Below are positions 14,216-20,098 of a DNA stretch of 20,098 bases, in pieces (within the stretch, counting starts at the first letter, position 1; the number at the start of each line of letters is the position of its first letter). Source of the stretch: JBMNQS01 sp050944255 (lineage in GTDB: Bacteria; Bacillota; Clostridia; Christensenellales; Maliibacteriaceae); the NCBI GenBank assembly GCA_050944255.1, contig JBMNQS010000039.1, positions 1 to 20,098 of the forward strand. Reading direction: 5' to 3'. The notes under the pieces are model-generated. The model made no database searches. It saw nothing but the letters and a program-made list of their open reading frames with translations, and was not told the DNA's origin. A program made the translations under genes and the position numbers.

Positions 14216-14312
14216 TGAAATGTCAGGTTCCGCCCGCCGCTATAAAGGCCGGGCGCACTAAGTTTCAGCAAAATGCGCGCCGCGGTTTAAGGCGGCCTCA
14301 TTTAAAAAAACG

Positions 14313-15434
14313 TTATCTGAGCCAGACCACATTCTGATCGCCGGCAAAATTGCCCAGCGTATAGCACACCAGTATGTCGTCGAAATCTTCTTCCCGCACC
14401 AAATCCGACGCATTGCCCTTGTAGTAGCGCAGATCGATGCAGTAGACCTCGCTGTAGGCCGCGGCCAGAAACGGCGCCATGCTGTTGCCGAAGGAATCGC
14501 GGATCAAAAGCAGTTCCCCGCCGTCCGGGACGGAATGATTTTTGATGCGCACCACGGGGTGGTTGCCGTCGAGAAACACCGTATACTTGTCCGTCTCCTC
14601 AAGGCGGTTCATGAAAAACGGTCCCTTGTGGGGCGTATCCGAGTCGCCGATGTACACGTCCAGGTCCATGCCGCTGTCCCACAATTCCAGCACATCGGGC
14701 TTCTTCAGCCACAGGGCGCTTCTGGAATAGCTGGTGCCGTAGAAATCCTCCACCGTCGTAATTTGGAAGGCATTTTTTTCAGGCATGGTCCTGCCCTTGC
14801 CGTTTACATAAGTCCTGGCCGCCTCGTAGGCACCCAGGCTGGTCCAGTGGTGGTCCGTCTTATAAAACAGCAACCCCTCCTGCTCACCGTACGTGCGGCA
14901 AACATCCACCGAGCGCACCCCTTCATCCAGCTCATCGGTAAGTTCGCCGACAATCTGGTCGTCCTTGTACGCAACATGCAGGTCCGGCAGCTTTTCAGGA
15001 TTGAAAAATCCCGCCGACGGCACCAGCGCGAAGTCCACTTCGCGGCCGATCTTCCGCGCGAAATTCTCTATGGCGCCGACATTTTTCCTGGCCTGATCCA
15101 AGCGGGACGGATCGATGGGCTTTTCAAACAGATACCCGTCTTTGCCCGCGTAGATGTCGCCTGCCGCCTGGCGGGACGTAAGAAGCTCCCAGTAGGCATT
15201 CAGGCCTACCAGCACGTCCCGGCCCACGATATGGTCGGCCATGTACTTTTCGGCGTCGTCTGTAAACTCGCCGCTGAGGAGCGTTTTCCCCGTCAGAGGC
15301 GGCGCGCTCTGCAGATATCGTTTCTCCAGTTGTGAAAAGTCCCTTTTAGGCAGCAAAAGCGTCAGGGCCATCACGGTGGCAATGATCCCGCAAAATCCAA
15401 TCAATACGGCTTTATTTTTCGATTCCTCGCGCAT
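14313..15434 (-). CDS. DHHW-family (AlgX/AlgJ-like SGNH) acetyltransferase partner
   Basis: 373 residues with one N-terminal transmembrane anchor (about 9-29) and a large extracellular domain. The family-naming motif DHHW is at 194-197 (YKTDHHWTSLGAYEAA), and the catalytic Ser is in LIRDSFGNSM (S314). It matches the AlgJ/AlgX-type fold that accepts an acyl group delivered by an MBOAT protein and places it on an extracellular polymer. It begins 8 bp after the MBOAT stop, with AGGAG in the gap, so the two form one unit. The target polymer is not shown; in Bacillota, peptidoglycan or a secreted polysaccharide are candidates. No strong terminator follows; a weak GCCGC/GCGGC stem lies just downstream. 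Confidence 0.88.
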   Translation of the reverse strand: MREESKNKAVLIGFCGIIATVMALTLLLPKRDFSQLEKRYLQSAPPLTGKTLLSGEFTDDAEKYMADHIVGRDVLVGLNAYWELLTSRQAAGDIYAGKDGYLFEKPIDPSRLDQARKNVGAIENFARKIGREVDFALVPSAGFFNPEKLPDLHVAYKDDQIVGELTDELDEGVRSVDVCRTYGEQEGLLFYKTDHHWTSLGAYEAARTYVNGKGRTMPEKNAFQITTVEDFYGTSYSRSALWLKKPDVLELWDSGMDLDVYIGDSDTPHKGPFFMNRLEETDKYTVFLDGNHPVVRIKNHSVPDGGELLLIRDSFGNSMAPFLAAAYSEVYCIDLRYYKGNASDLVREEDFDDILVCYTLGNFAGDQNVVWLR

Positions 15435-15442
15435 ACGCTCTC

Positions 15443-16837
15443 CTAAAATCTAAAGTAGATGAACGGATTGTAGCTTTGGCTGACAAGAGACGCTACGCAT
15501 AAAATAAATAGCACCGACACTACCCCGATAGCCAAGATACCCTCCACTTTTCTATGCCTTATCCTCTCATAGGCGACTTTTCCAATAGGCGTACAGGCCA
15601 TGATGGCCGCCGCAAGCAGCGGCAGGTAAGACAGGAACACCTGCAGGCTGTACGAATTCATTCTCTCTCCGGCGCCAAAGAGATGGGCAAAGAACACGGC
15701 AAGGGCGCCAAAATCCTCAAAGTAAAACAGGCCCCAGCTCAGCACGACCAACACCAGCGTATAAGCGTGTCCCACCCAATTGGGCGCTTTTTCCAGCCAC
15801 CTTCCGAGGAACAGTTTTTCCACCATCAAAAATACGGCGAAATAAAGGCCCCAAAGCACGAAGTTCCAACTGGCGCCGTGCCACAATCCGGTCAGCGCCC
15901 ATACGATCAGGATATTCAAAAGCTGCCTGGGCAGGCCTTTGCGATTGCCGCCAAGGGGAATGTAGACGTATTCCCTGAACCATGAGGACAGCGAAATGTG
16001 CCACCTTCGCCAGAATTCGGTGATGCTCTTTGAGATATAGGGATAATCGAAATTATACATAAACTCAAAGCCGACCATCTTACCCAGCCCGCGGGCCATA
16101 TCCGAGTAGCCGGAGAAATCAAAATAAATCTGCAGGCTGTAGGCCAGAAGCCCGATCCATGCGGCGCCGGCGCTCTGCTGCGGCCGCAGCAGGTCCCACA
16201 TCTGCCCCATGGGGTTGGCCAGAAGCACTTTTTTGGCCAAGCCGATAATGAATATCTGTACACCCTGGGCAAACTGCCGCACGTTTTCGTCCCTGTGTAT
16301 CAGCTGATCGTCCACATCCCGGTAGCGGACAATGGGCCCGGCTATAAGCTGGGGAAACAGCGCCACATAGGTGCCGAAATTGATATAGCTCTTTTGCGCG
16401 CCGGTGGCGCCTCGGTAGACGTCTATGGTATAGCTCATGGTCTGGAAAATATAAAACGATATGCCGATGGGCAGCACGATTTCCGGCATAGCCATACTTT
16501 GAAGCGGCGGAATCAGCGCCGAGAGGTTCTGCCAGATAAACCCGGCGTATTTAAAGAACCCCAAAATAGCCAGGTCCGCCACGATGGAGAGAACCAGCGC
16601 CGTCTTGGCTTTTTTAGGATTTTGTTCCCTTTGATATTTTTCAATGAATATGCCTGCGATCCAGTTGACGGCAATGGCCGCCAGCATAATGAGCACGTAT
16701 AGCGGCTCACCCCAGCCGTAGAAGATGAGGTTGACGATAAACAGCACCAGATTGCGAAACCGCCTGGGGGTCAGATAATAGACCAGAAGCACCAGCGGCA
16801 GGTAGAGAAACAGGAATATATTGCTGGAAAAAAGCAT
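15443..16837 (-). CDS. MBOAT-family O-acyltransferase (AlgI/PatA-like)
   Basis: Multi-pass membrane protein, 464 residues from the ATG at 16837; AAGGA lies 8 nt upstream with a second GGAG nearer. About ten or more hydrophobic helices. The family signatures are intact: ITEFWRRWHISLSSWFREYV (272-291, H280), YIPLGGNRKG, and LTGLWHGASWNFVLWG (315-330) with the catalytic His at H320. LPIGISFYIFQTMSYTIDVYRG and FPQLIAGPIVRY are also typical of the AlgI/DltB group. It moves acyl (probably acetyl) groups from a cytosolic donor across the membrane to the DHHW partner encoded next. A perfect palindrome lies in its leader. Confidence 0.94.
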   Translation of the reverse strand: MLFSSNIFLFLYLPLVLLVYYLTPRRFRNLVLFIVNLIFYGWGEPLYVLIMLAAIAVNWIAGIFIEKYQREQNPKKAKTALVLSIVADLAILGFFKYAGFIWQNLSALIPPLQSMAMPEIVLPIGISFYIFQTMSYTIDVYRGATGAQKSYINFGTYVALFPQLIAGPIVRYRDVDDQLIHRDENVRQFAQGVQIFIIGLAKKVLLANPMGQMWDLLRPQQSAGAAWIGLLAYSLQIYFDFSGYSDMARGLGKMVGFEFMYNFDYPYISKSITEFWRRWHISLSSWFREYVYIPLGGNRKGLPRQLLNILIVWALTGLWHGASWNFVLWGLYFAVFLMVEKLFLGRWLEKAPNWVGHAYTLVLVVLSWGLFYFEDFGALAVFFAHLFGAGERMNSYSLQVFLSYLPLLAAAIMACTPIGKVAYERIRHRKVEGILAIGVVSVLFILCVASLVSQSYNPFIYFRF

Positions 16838-16871
16838 GCTCCTTATCCTTTCCTTTGCAATCCATTGCATA

Positions 16872-16900
16872 CAAATTCCAGAGGAAGCCTCTGGAATTTG
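16872..16900. repeat. Perfect 13-bp palindromic hairpin between DUF4358 and MBOAT genes
   Basis: Arms CAAATTCCAGAGG and CCTCTGGAATTTG with a 3-nt loop. There is no U-run after it on the minus strand. Lying 35 bp before the MBOAT start, it may be an intercistronic stabiliser or a weak terminator that sets the ratio between the genes. Confidence 0.75.
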
Positions 16901-16921
16901 CATATGAACTTACGCATTATC

Positions 16922-17392
16922 TCAGTAGTTTTCCACCACCGCGGACAGCTCGTCCACGCTTGGCGATACGATCAGCGCCACAAAGTTGCCGTTTTTAATC
17001 ACATTGTGCTTTTGAACGATGGCATACTGCTCCGGCGAATAGGTGATGGACTCGTCTTCCTTGGCCTTGATGCGCGCGGCAATCAACTCGTCGATCTCCT
17101 TCATGCCCGCCGCATCCTTGACTTCAAGCAGCCATATTTCATCGGTGCGCAGGCTGTCCTCGCACACGAGCATCTTGCTCTGGTTCAGCTCGGCCGCGTC
17201 CACGCCGCAGAAGTCGAATTTCATCGTATCGTCCAGCTCCAGCATGCCGGGCATGTCCACCGAGCTTTCCATTTGGGTATAAAGCGCCTCCACGTCCCAG
17301 TCCTTTGCGGCGCCCGCCTTATCGCCGCCGGCGCATCCCGTCAGCGCCAGAGCCAATATCAGCAGTATGGAAATGGCAATATTCGTTTTCAT
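16922..17392 (-). CDS. DUF4358 lipoprotein
   Basis: 156 residues. The ATG has GAGGAG 6 nt upstream. The lipoprotein signal ends in ALTGC (C20). The mature part fits DUF4358: a helical start (WDVEALYTQMESSV), then Cys-containing strands, and a pattern EIWLLEVKDAAGMKEIDELIAARI followed by YAIVQKHNVIKNGNFVALIVS. DUF4358 proteins are frequent beside MBOAT and DHHW/SGNH genes in Clostridia, which is the arrangement here. The function is unknown; an extracellular accessory factor of the acylation machinery is a reasonable inference. It begins 10 bp after the SGNH gene. Confidence 0.85.
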   Translation of the reverse strand: MKTNIAISILLILALALTGCAGGDKAGAAKDWDVEALYTQMESSVDMPGMLELDDTMKFDFCGVDAAELNQSKMLVCEDSLRTDEIWLLEVKDAAGMKEIDELIAARIKAKEDESITYSPEQYAIVQKHNVIKNGNFVALIVSPSVDELSAVVENY

Positions 17393-17402
17393 ATTCTACT
17401 CC

Positions 17403-18233
17403 TCATATGGATTTTTTCAGCACATCCAGCCACACGAGGCAGCCGGCGTCCGTCAGGTGGACATACTCATCGGAACAGTATTCCCTTTTCAGTCCGCCGT
17501 CGTCGCCCTTCAGCGGCGTGGATACGTCCACATAAGTACACTCGTTATCCTGCGCAAAGCTCTTTAAAGCCTCATTATACTTATCAAACGTAGCGTTGGT
17601 CAGTTTCCCTTTTTGTCCGGGAGGCCAGATGGGCGTTGACGACTGAATGAAAATCCTGATATCCGGATTCTCATCCCGGATGTTCTCGATCATCTTGGCC
17701 CAGTTTTCCATGGTGGTGTCCTGGCCGTAGAGCGCCACATCGTTCAGGCCAAGCATGATGAATACTTTTTTGAACTGCCCCACACTCAGGGCGTCCTCGG
17801 GCGAATACTCTTTGCCCTGGAATGGCAGCCTCATGGTATCATTGACCGCATGGGCCACGGAATAACTCCCGGTGCACAGAAACTTGGCGCCCTTCAAAGC
17901 ATTGGGGTTGGCATTGGCATAGTTGCGCAGTTTCAGCGTGATGGAGTCGCCGATAAAGGCGGCGTCCTCAAAATAAGTGGAACTGTCCGCCGGCACCTGT
18001 ACGCTCTGCGTAGGTTCGGAACTGGGCGAAGGGCTTTGTGACGGTTCCTCACTGGGGGAAGCCGGCGGCGTTTCACTGGGAGAAACCGGCGGCGCTTCGC
18101 TGGGCGAAGTCGACGGTTCCATGCTGGGGGGTACCGACGCTCCGGGCTTTTGGCCGAGGCTTCCGCAGCCGGCCAGCATGATCATTGCCGCTATCAGCAA
18201 AGTATAAAGCAAAACCATACACATTTTTCTCAT
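17403..18233 (-). CDS. SGNH/GDSL hydrolase lipoprotein
   Basis: 276 residues from the ATG at 18233; AAGGGCAAGAAGAG lies just upstream, while an in-frame ATG at 18257 has no ribosome site. The lipobox is LAGC (C23). A disordered linker of Ser/Pro/Glu repeats (about 31-80) lifts the domain from the membrane. The SGNH blocks are FIGDSIT (block I, S97), the Gly region CTGSYSVAH, GLNDVA (block III, N164) and DEYVHLTDAG (block V, H259). It is probably an extracellular esterase or acetyltransferase acting on the same polymer as the MBOAT/DHHW pair. It is the first gene of that block, with an extended -10 promoter. Confidence 0.9.
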   Translation of the reverse strand: MRKMCMVLLYTLLIAAMIMLAGCGSLGQKPGASVPPSMEPSTSPSEAPPVSPSETPPASPSEEPSQSPSPSSEPTQSVQVPADSSTYFEDAAFIGDSITLKLRNYANANPNALKGAKFLCTGSYSVAHAVNDTMRLPFQGKEYSPEDALSVGQFKKVFIMLGLNDVALYGQDTTMENWAKMIENIRDENPDIRIFIQSSTPIWPPGQKGKLTNATFDKYNEALKSFAQDNECTYVDVSTPLKGDDGGLKREYCSDEYVHLTDAGCLVWLDVLKKSI

Positions 18234-18273
18234 CGTCTCTTCTTGCCCTTTCGTCATGTGAAAATTTAGATTC

Positions 18274-18282
18274 AGTATAGCA
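18274..18282 (-). promoter_or_regulatory. Extended -10 promoter of the O-acylation block
   Basis: TATACT (18274-18279) preceded by TGC on the minus strand. No clear -35. It would drive the SGNH-DUF4358-MBOAT-DHHW genes. Confidence 0.55.
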
Positions 18283-18340
18283 GATTTCTTGGATTTGCAC
18301 TACAATTATTCCCTGAATTTCCATATTATTTTTAGTTCCG

Positions 18341-18724
18341 CTATAAGACGTTGCCGATGCCCAATTTGTTCTGTTTGAGTATGTGCTTGCATCCATGGCG
18401 CAATATGGCGATCTGTTCTTTGTAGTGAGCCGAGTCCGCCTTCCCATGAACGTGCGCCTGCAGCGCGTACAAAGAGGCCTCGGCCTGATCCACATGGTGA
18501 TGGTCTATAAACATCTCCCATATCTTTCGTCCCGATTCCCATCTTTCCACGATTTTATCCACCGTTTCTTCGGCCTGCGGCCATTGCTCCGCGTCCAGTT
18601 GGCGTTCCAGCACCGTCAGCGAATCATCCACATAGTTCAGCGTATCGTTTAATCCTTCCTGCAGAAAAAACAAAACGCCAATGAGCACCACGGCAAACGC
18701 CAGCGTCCAGAGAAGTTGCTTCAC
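18341..18724 (-). CDS. DUF4363 membrane-anchored protein
   Basis: 127 residues. It starts at GTG (18724), overlapping the DUF421 stop as GTGA, with GGGAGG 8 nt upstream. An N-terminal transmembrane helix (about 5-22) is followed by a helical domain (LERQLDAEQWPQAEETVDKIVERWE ... HHVDQAEASLYALQAHVHGKADSAHYKEQIAIL) typical of DUF4363. This family is repeatedly paired with DUF421 (YetF-like) proteins in Bacillota, often in spore-forming species. The function is unknown; the coupling suggests a complex with its partner. Confidence 0.88.
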   Translation of the reverse strand: MKQLLWTLAFAVVLIGVLFFLQEGLNDTLNYVDDSLTVLERQLDAEQWPQAEETVDKIVERWESGRKIWEMFIDHHHVDQAEASLYALQAHVHGKADSAHYKEQIAILRHGCKHILKQNKLGIGNVL

Positions 18725-19416
18725 GCGCTTTTCCTCCCTTTAGATTTCAGGCGCGGCTGCAGGAACACATCTCCCTGCTCATTGACCGTCAAAAGAAGAA
18801 TATCTTTGGCGCTCCGGCAGTGATGCGCCTTTATGGTCTTTTCCAGCCAATTCGATTCATAGCCGCTGAGTTTCAGGTTTTCAGCCATGATTTTCCCGTC
18901 GGTGATAATCGTAAAGCTCATGCCCGGTTCATCCGGCTGCATATTGATATCCTCCGGCGTCAGCGGCCGGTGCTTCTCATGGGGGTACACGCTGATATCA
19001 CCGCTTTTTTCCAATATGGCTATACTGACATCGTTCATATGGAAGTAACCGGCGCTTCGAAGCTGTTCCATCAGGTCATTTACGCTGTAGCGCAGCCGAT
19101 ACAGTTCCGTTTCATTGATTTTACCGTTTCGGATAAGGATGCTGGGCGTACCCTCGAGCATATGGCGCAACCGGTTGCTTTTGAGCGCCAGCAAAGAGAA
19201 CAGCAGCTGCATCAGTAAGAGGGCCAGCATGGGCATGATGCCGTTGAGCATGGGAATCCCCTGTTCCGCAAGAGGCGTCGCCGCCAGATCGGCGATCAAA
19301 AGAACAAATACAAAGTCGGCGGGGCCCATCTGCGCCACCTGTGTTTTACCTGCTATACGCATCACCAGCAGCACCAGCAGATAGACGATAATCGCTCTGA
19401 CAAATGCTATAAACAT
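18721..19416 (-). CDS. DUF421 (YetF-like) membrane protein
   Basis: 231 residues. AGGAGGG lies 6 nt before the ATG. Three N-terminal transmembrane helices cover about the first 80 residues, with family motifs MRIAGKTQVAQMGPADFVFVLL and LADLAATPL-type sequence. The soluble part carries the DUF421 blocks GTPSILIRNGKINETELYRLRYS, DLMEQLRSAGYFHMNDVSIAILEKSGDISVYP. It lies outside or inside the membrane; its role is not established, though YetF relatives have been linked to spore and membrane traits. The next gene (DUF4363) is translationally coupled. Promoter not convincing: only a weak TTGTTT-17-GATAAA lies upstream. Confidence 0.92.
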   Translation of the reverse strand: MFIAFVRAIIVYLLVLLVMRIAGKTQVAQMGPADFVFVLLIADLAATPLAEQGIPMLNGIMPMLALLLMQLLFSLLALKSNRLRHMLEGTPSILIRNGKINETELYRLRYSVNDLMEQLRSAGYFHMNDVSIAILEKSGDISVYPHEKHRPLTPEDINMQPDEPGMSFTIITDGKIMAENLKLSGYESNWLEKTIKAHHCRSAKDILLLTVNEQGDVFLQPRLKSKGRKSA

Positions 19417-19559
19417 TTCAATCCCTCCTGTTGGACTTTTATCGGACTTTTGGATGGCAAAAACAACCTGCTTTTTATTGTTGGCAAAGGCTAATAAATT
19501 ATACGATCCGGCCGCTGGGCTTTATTTTCAATCATTTTTGATTCCCTTATGAAAATGGC

Positions 19560-19588
19560 TTGCAAAAATGCGGATGATACGCTATAAT
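19560..19588 (+). promoter_or_regulatory. Promoter of tRNA-Val
   Basis: TTGCAA (19560-19565), a 17-bp spacer and a perfect TATAAT (19583-19588), about 32 bp before the mature tRNA 5' end. Confidence 0.8.
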
Positions 19589-19620
19589 ATTTTTTGCCAA
19601 CGGGCATTTATTTATTTTCC

Positions 19621-19696
19621 GGTGCTTTGGCTCAGTTGGTAGAGCACCTCGTTCACATCGAGGGGGTCACTGGTTCGAGTCCAGTAAGCACCACCA
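19621..19696 (+). tRNA. tRNA-Val, anticodon CAC
   Basis: A 76-nt cloverleaf. Acceptor stem GGTGCTT / AAGCACC, D arm GCTC...GAGC, anticodon stem CCTCG / CGAGG with loop TTCACAT giving anticodon CAC (reads GUG, valine), T arm ACTGG-TTCGAGT-CCAGT, discriminator A and an encoded CCA end. All four stems pair fully. It is a single gene with its own promoter and terminator. Confidence 0.97.
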
Positions 19697-19715
19697 GCGG
19701 CCAGTGGCCGCAGCC

Positions 19716-19752
19716 AAATTCGCAAATCGTTTTATCGGTTTGCGAATTTTTT
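19716..19752 (+). terminator. Intrinsic terminator of tRNA-Val
   Basis: A 14-bp stem (AAATTCGCAAATCG with CGGTTTGCGAATTT, one G-T pair) and a TTTAT loop run into a T-tract. A second small palindrome, GCGGCCAGTGGCCGC, lies just before at 19698-19712. Confidence 0.85.
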
Positions 19753-19764
19753 ATGTACGAAATC

Positions 19765-19788
19765 AAAAAAAACCCCTCTTTCGAGGGG
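19765..19788 (-). terminator. Intrinsic terminator of the ABC exporter gene
   Basis: On the minus strand, CCCCTCGAAAGAGGGG is followed by eight T. It converges with the tRNA terminator and lies directly after the 74-bp repeat. Confidence 0.88.
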
Positions 19789-19797
19789 CCCAGACCG

Positions 19798-19871
19798 TCA
19801 AAAAGTTCTTTTGGGGGTTATGAGGGGGCTAAAGTCCCTCATTCTAATTCCGTGGCAAGGCCGCAAGCCGC
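19798..19871 (-). repeat. 74-bp dispersed repeat, copy 2
   Basis: It matches 12600-12673 across its whole length. Its hairpin is TGAGGG / CCCTCA, where copy 1 has TTAGGGG / CCCCTAA, so the second pair differs by a compensatory T-A to G-C change. It fills the space between the ABC gene stop codon and its terminator. Confidence 0.8.
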
Positions 19872-19874
19872 CGC

Positions 19875-20098
19875 TTATTCCCCTTGTGTCAGGTTCAGCC
19901 GCCGATATAGCCCTTCCTGCTCCATGAGCTGCTGATGAGTGCCTCTTTGAACGATTCGGCCGTCCTCCAGTACCAGAATCATATCCGCGTTTTGAATGGT
20001 GGAAAGCCTGTGGGCAATAGCGATAATGGTTCTGGTGCCGACCAGATGATGGATGGCTTCCTGTATTTCTTTCTCCGTCTCCATATCGACGGACGCGG
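19875..20098 (-). CDS. ABC exporter ATP-binding domain, C-terminal end (partial)
   Basis: About 74 residues of the nucleotide-binding domain; the membrane domain, Walker A, signature motif and the Walker B Asp/Glu lie beyond the window. The visible part starts inside the D-loop (ASVDMETE), includes the H-loop switch His in TIIAIAHRLSTIQNADMILVL, and ends with the family-typical DGRIVQRGTHQQLMEQEGLYRRL. This pattern is that of a type IV (B-family, multidrug or peptide/lipid) exporter half-transporter. The substrate cannot be told from this fragment. The stop lies 3 bp from the 74-bp repeat. Confidence 0.92.
   Translation of the reverse strand, partial: ASVDMETEKEIQEAIHHLVGTRTIIAIAHRLSTIQNADMILVLEDGRIVQRGTHQQLMEQEGLYRRLNLTQGE

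Noticed and set aside
14280..14312. Terminator after the DHHW gene
   Set aside because: The stem is only 5 bp (GCCGC/GCGGC) and the following T-run is poor, so read-through into the CapA-like gene cannot be excluded.
14535..15335. Plus-strand open frame of 266 codons opposite the DHHW gene
   Set aside because: The minus strand has the DHHW and RDSFGNS motifs, a membrane anchor and a ribosome site; the plus frame has none of these.

Overview
The window looks like a chromosomal stretch of a Gram-positive Bacillota, probably an uncultured Clostridia-type anaerobe of moderately high GC. The grounds are AGGAGG-type ribosome sites, sigma-A-like promoters, several lipobox lipoproteins, and families common in Clostridia (DUF421/DUF4363, DUF4358, DHHW, MBOAT). 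No species can be named from the sequence alone.

Layout. (1) 1-2540 is the end of a phage-derived element. On the minus strand it carries an ArpU/RinA/Xpf-like late regulator, a tiny Cys-rich ORF, the terminase small subunit, and the start of the terminase large subunit, which runs off the window. An XRE repressor is divergent to these. Three 13-bp operator-like palindromes surround a near-consensus late promoter. No integrase or early genes lie between repressor and packaging genes, which recalls domesticated PBSX-like elements. (2) 2570-6660 holds three minus-strand membrane/surface genes: a CARDB-like repeat protein with a Tyr/Gln/Asp-rich cytosolic tail, a FlgD-Ig-like membrane protein with a Pro-Ser/Thr stalk, and a DUF218 (YdcF/SanA-like) protein. 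(3) 6770-10700 is housekeeping: inorganic pyrophosphatase (+), DUF554 membrane protein, and a coupled set of zinc-ribbon protein, cyclophilin and RecX, then MutY (all minus). (4) 10750-12310 holds a small ECF-S-like membrane protein (+) convergent with a membrane-anchored C39-like protease (-). (5) 12312-12915 has no gene but contains a dense series of hairpins and one copy of a 74-bp repeat. (6) 12916-18257, all minus, is a surface-polymer modification block: SGNH lipoprotein, DUF4358 lipoprotein, MBOAT acyltransferase and DHHW protein, followed by a CapA-like lipoprotein with its own promoter. (7) 18341-19416 is a coupled DUF421/DUF4363 pair. (8) 19560-19752 is tRNA-Val(CAC) with promoter and terminator. 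(9) 19765-20098 is the 3' end of an ABC exporter gene, followed by its terminator and the second copy of the 74-bp repeat.

How it works together. The SGNH-DUF4358-MBOAT-DHHW genes very likely form an envelope O-acylation system: MBOAT moves acyl groups across the membrane and the SGNH/DHHW proteins transfer or remove them outside. The CapA-like, C39-like and FlgD-Ig-like proteins add to a strong envelope theme. The phage segment appears to be one switch, an XRE repressor controlling a late packaging operon. The two structures least explained by known genes are the triple operator array (1948-2033) and the hairpin/repeat elements at 12564-12894 and 19798-19871.
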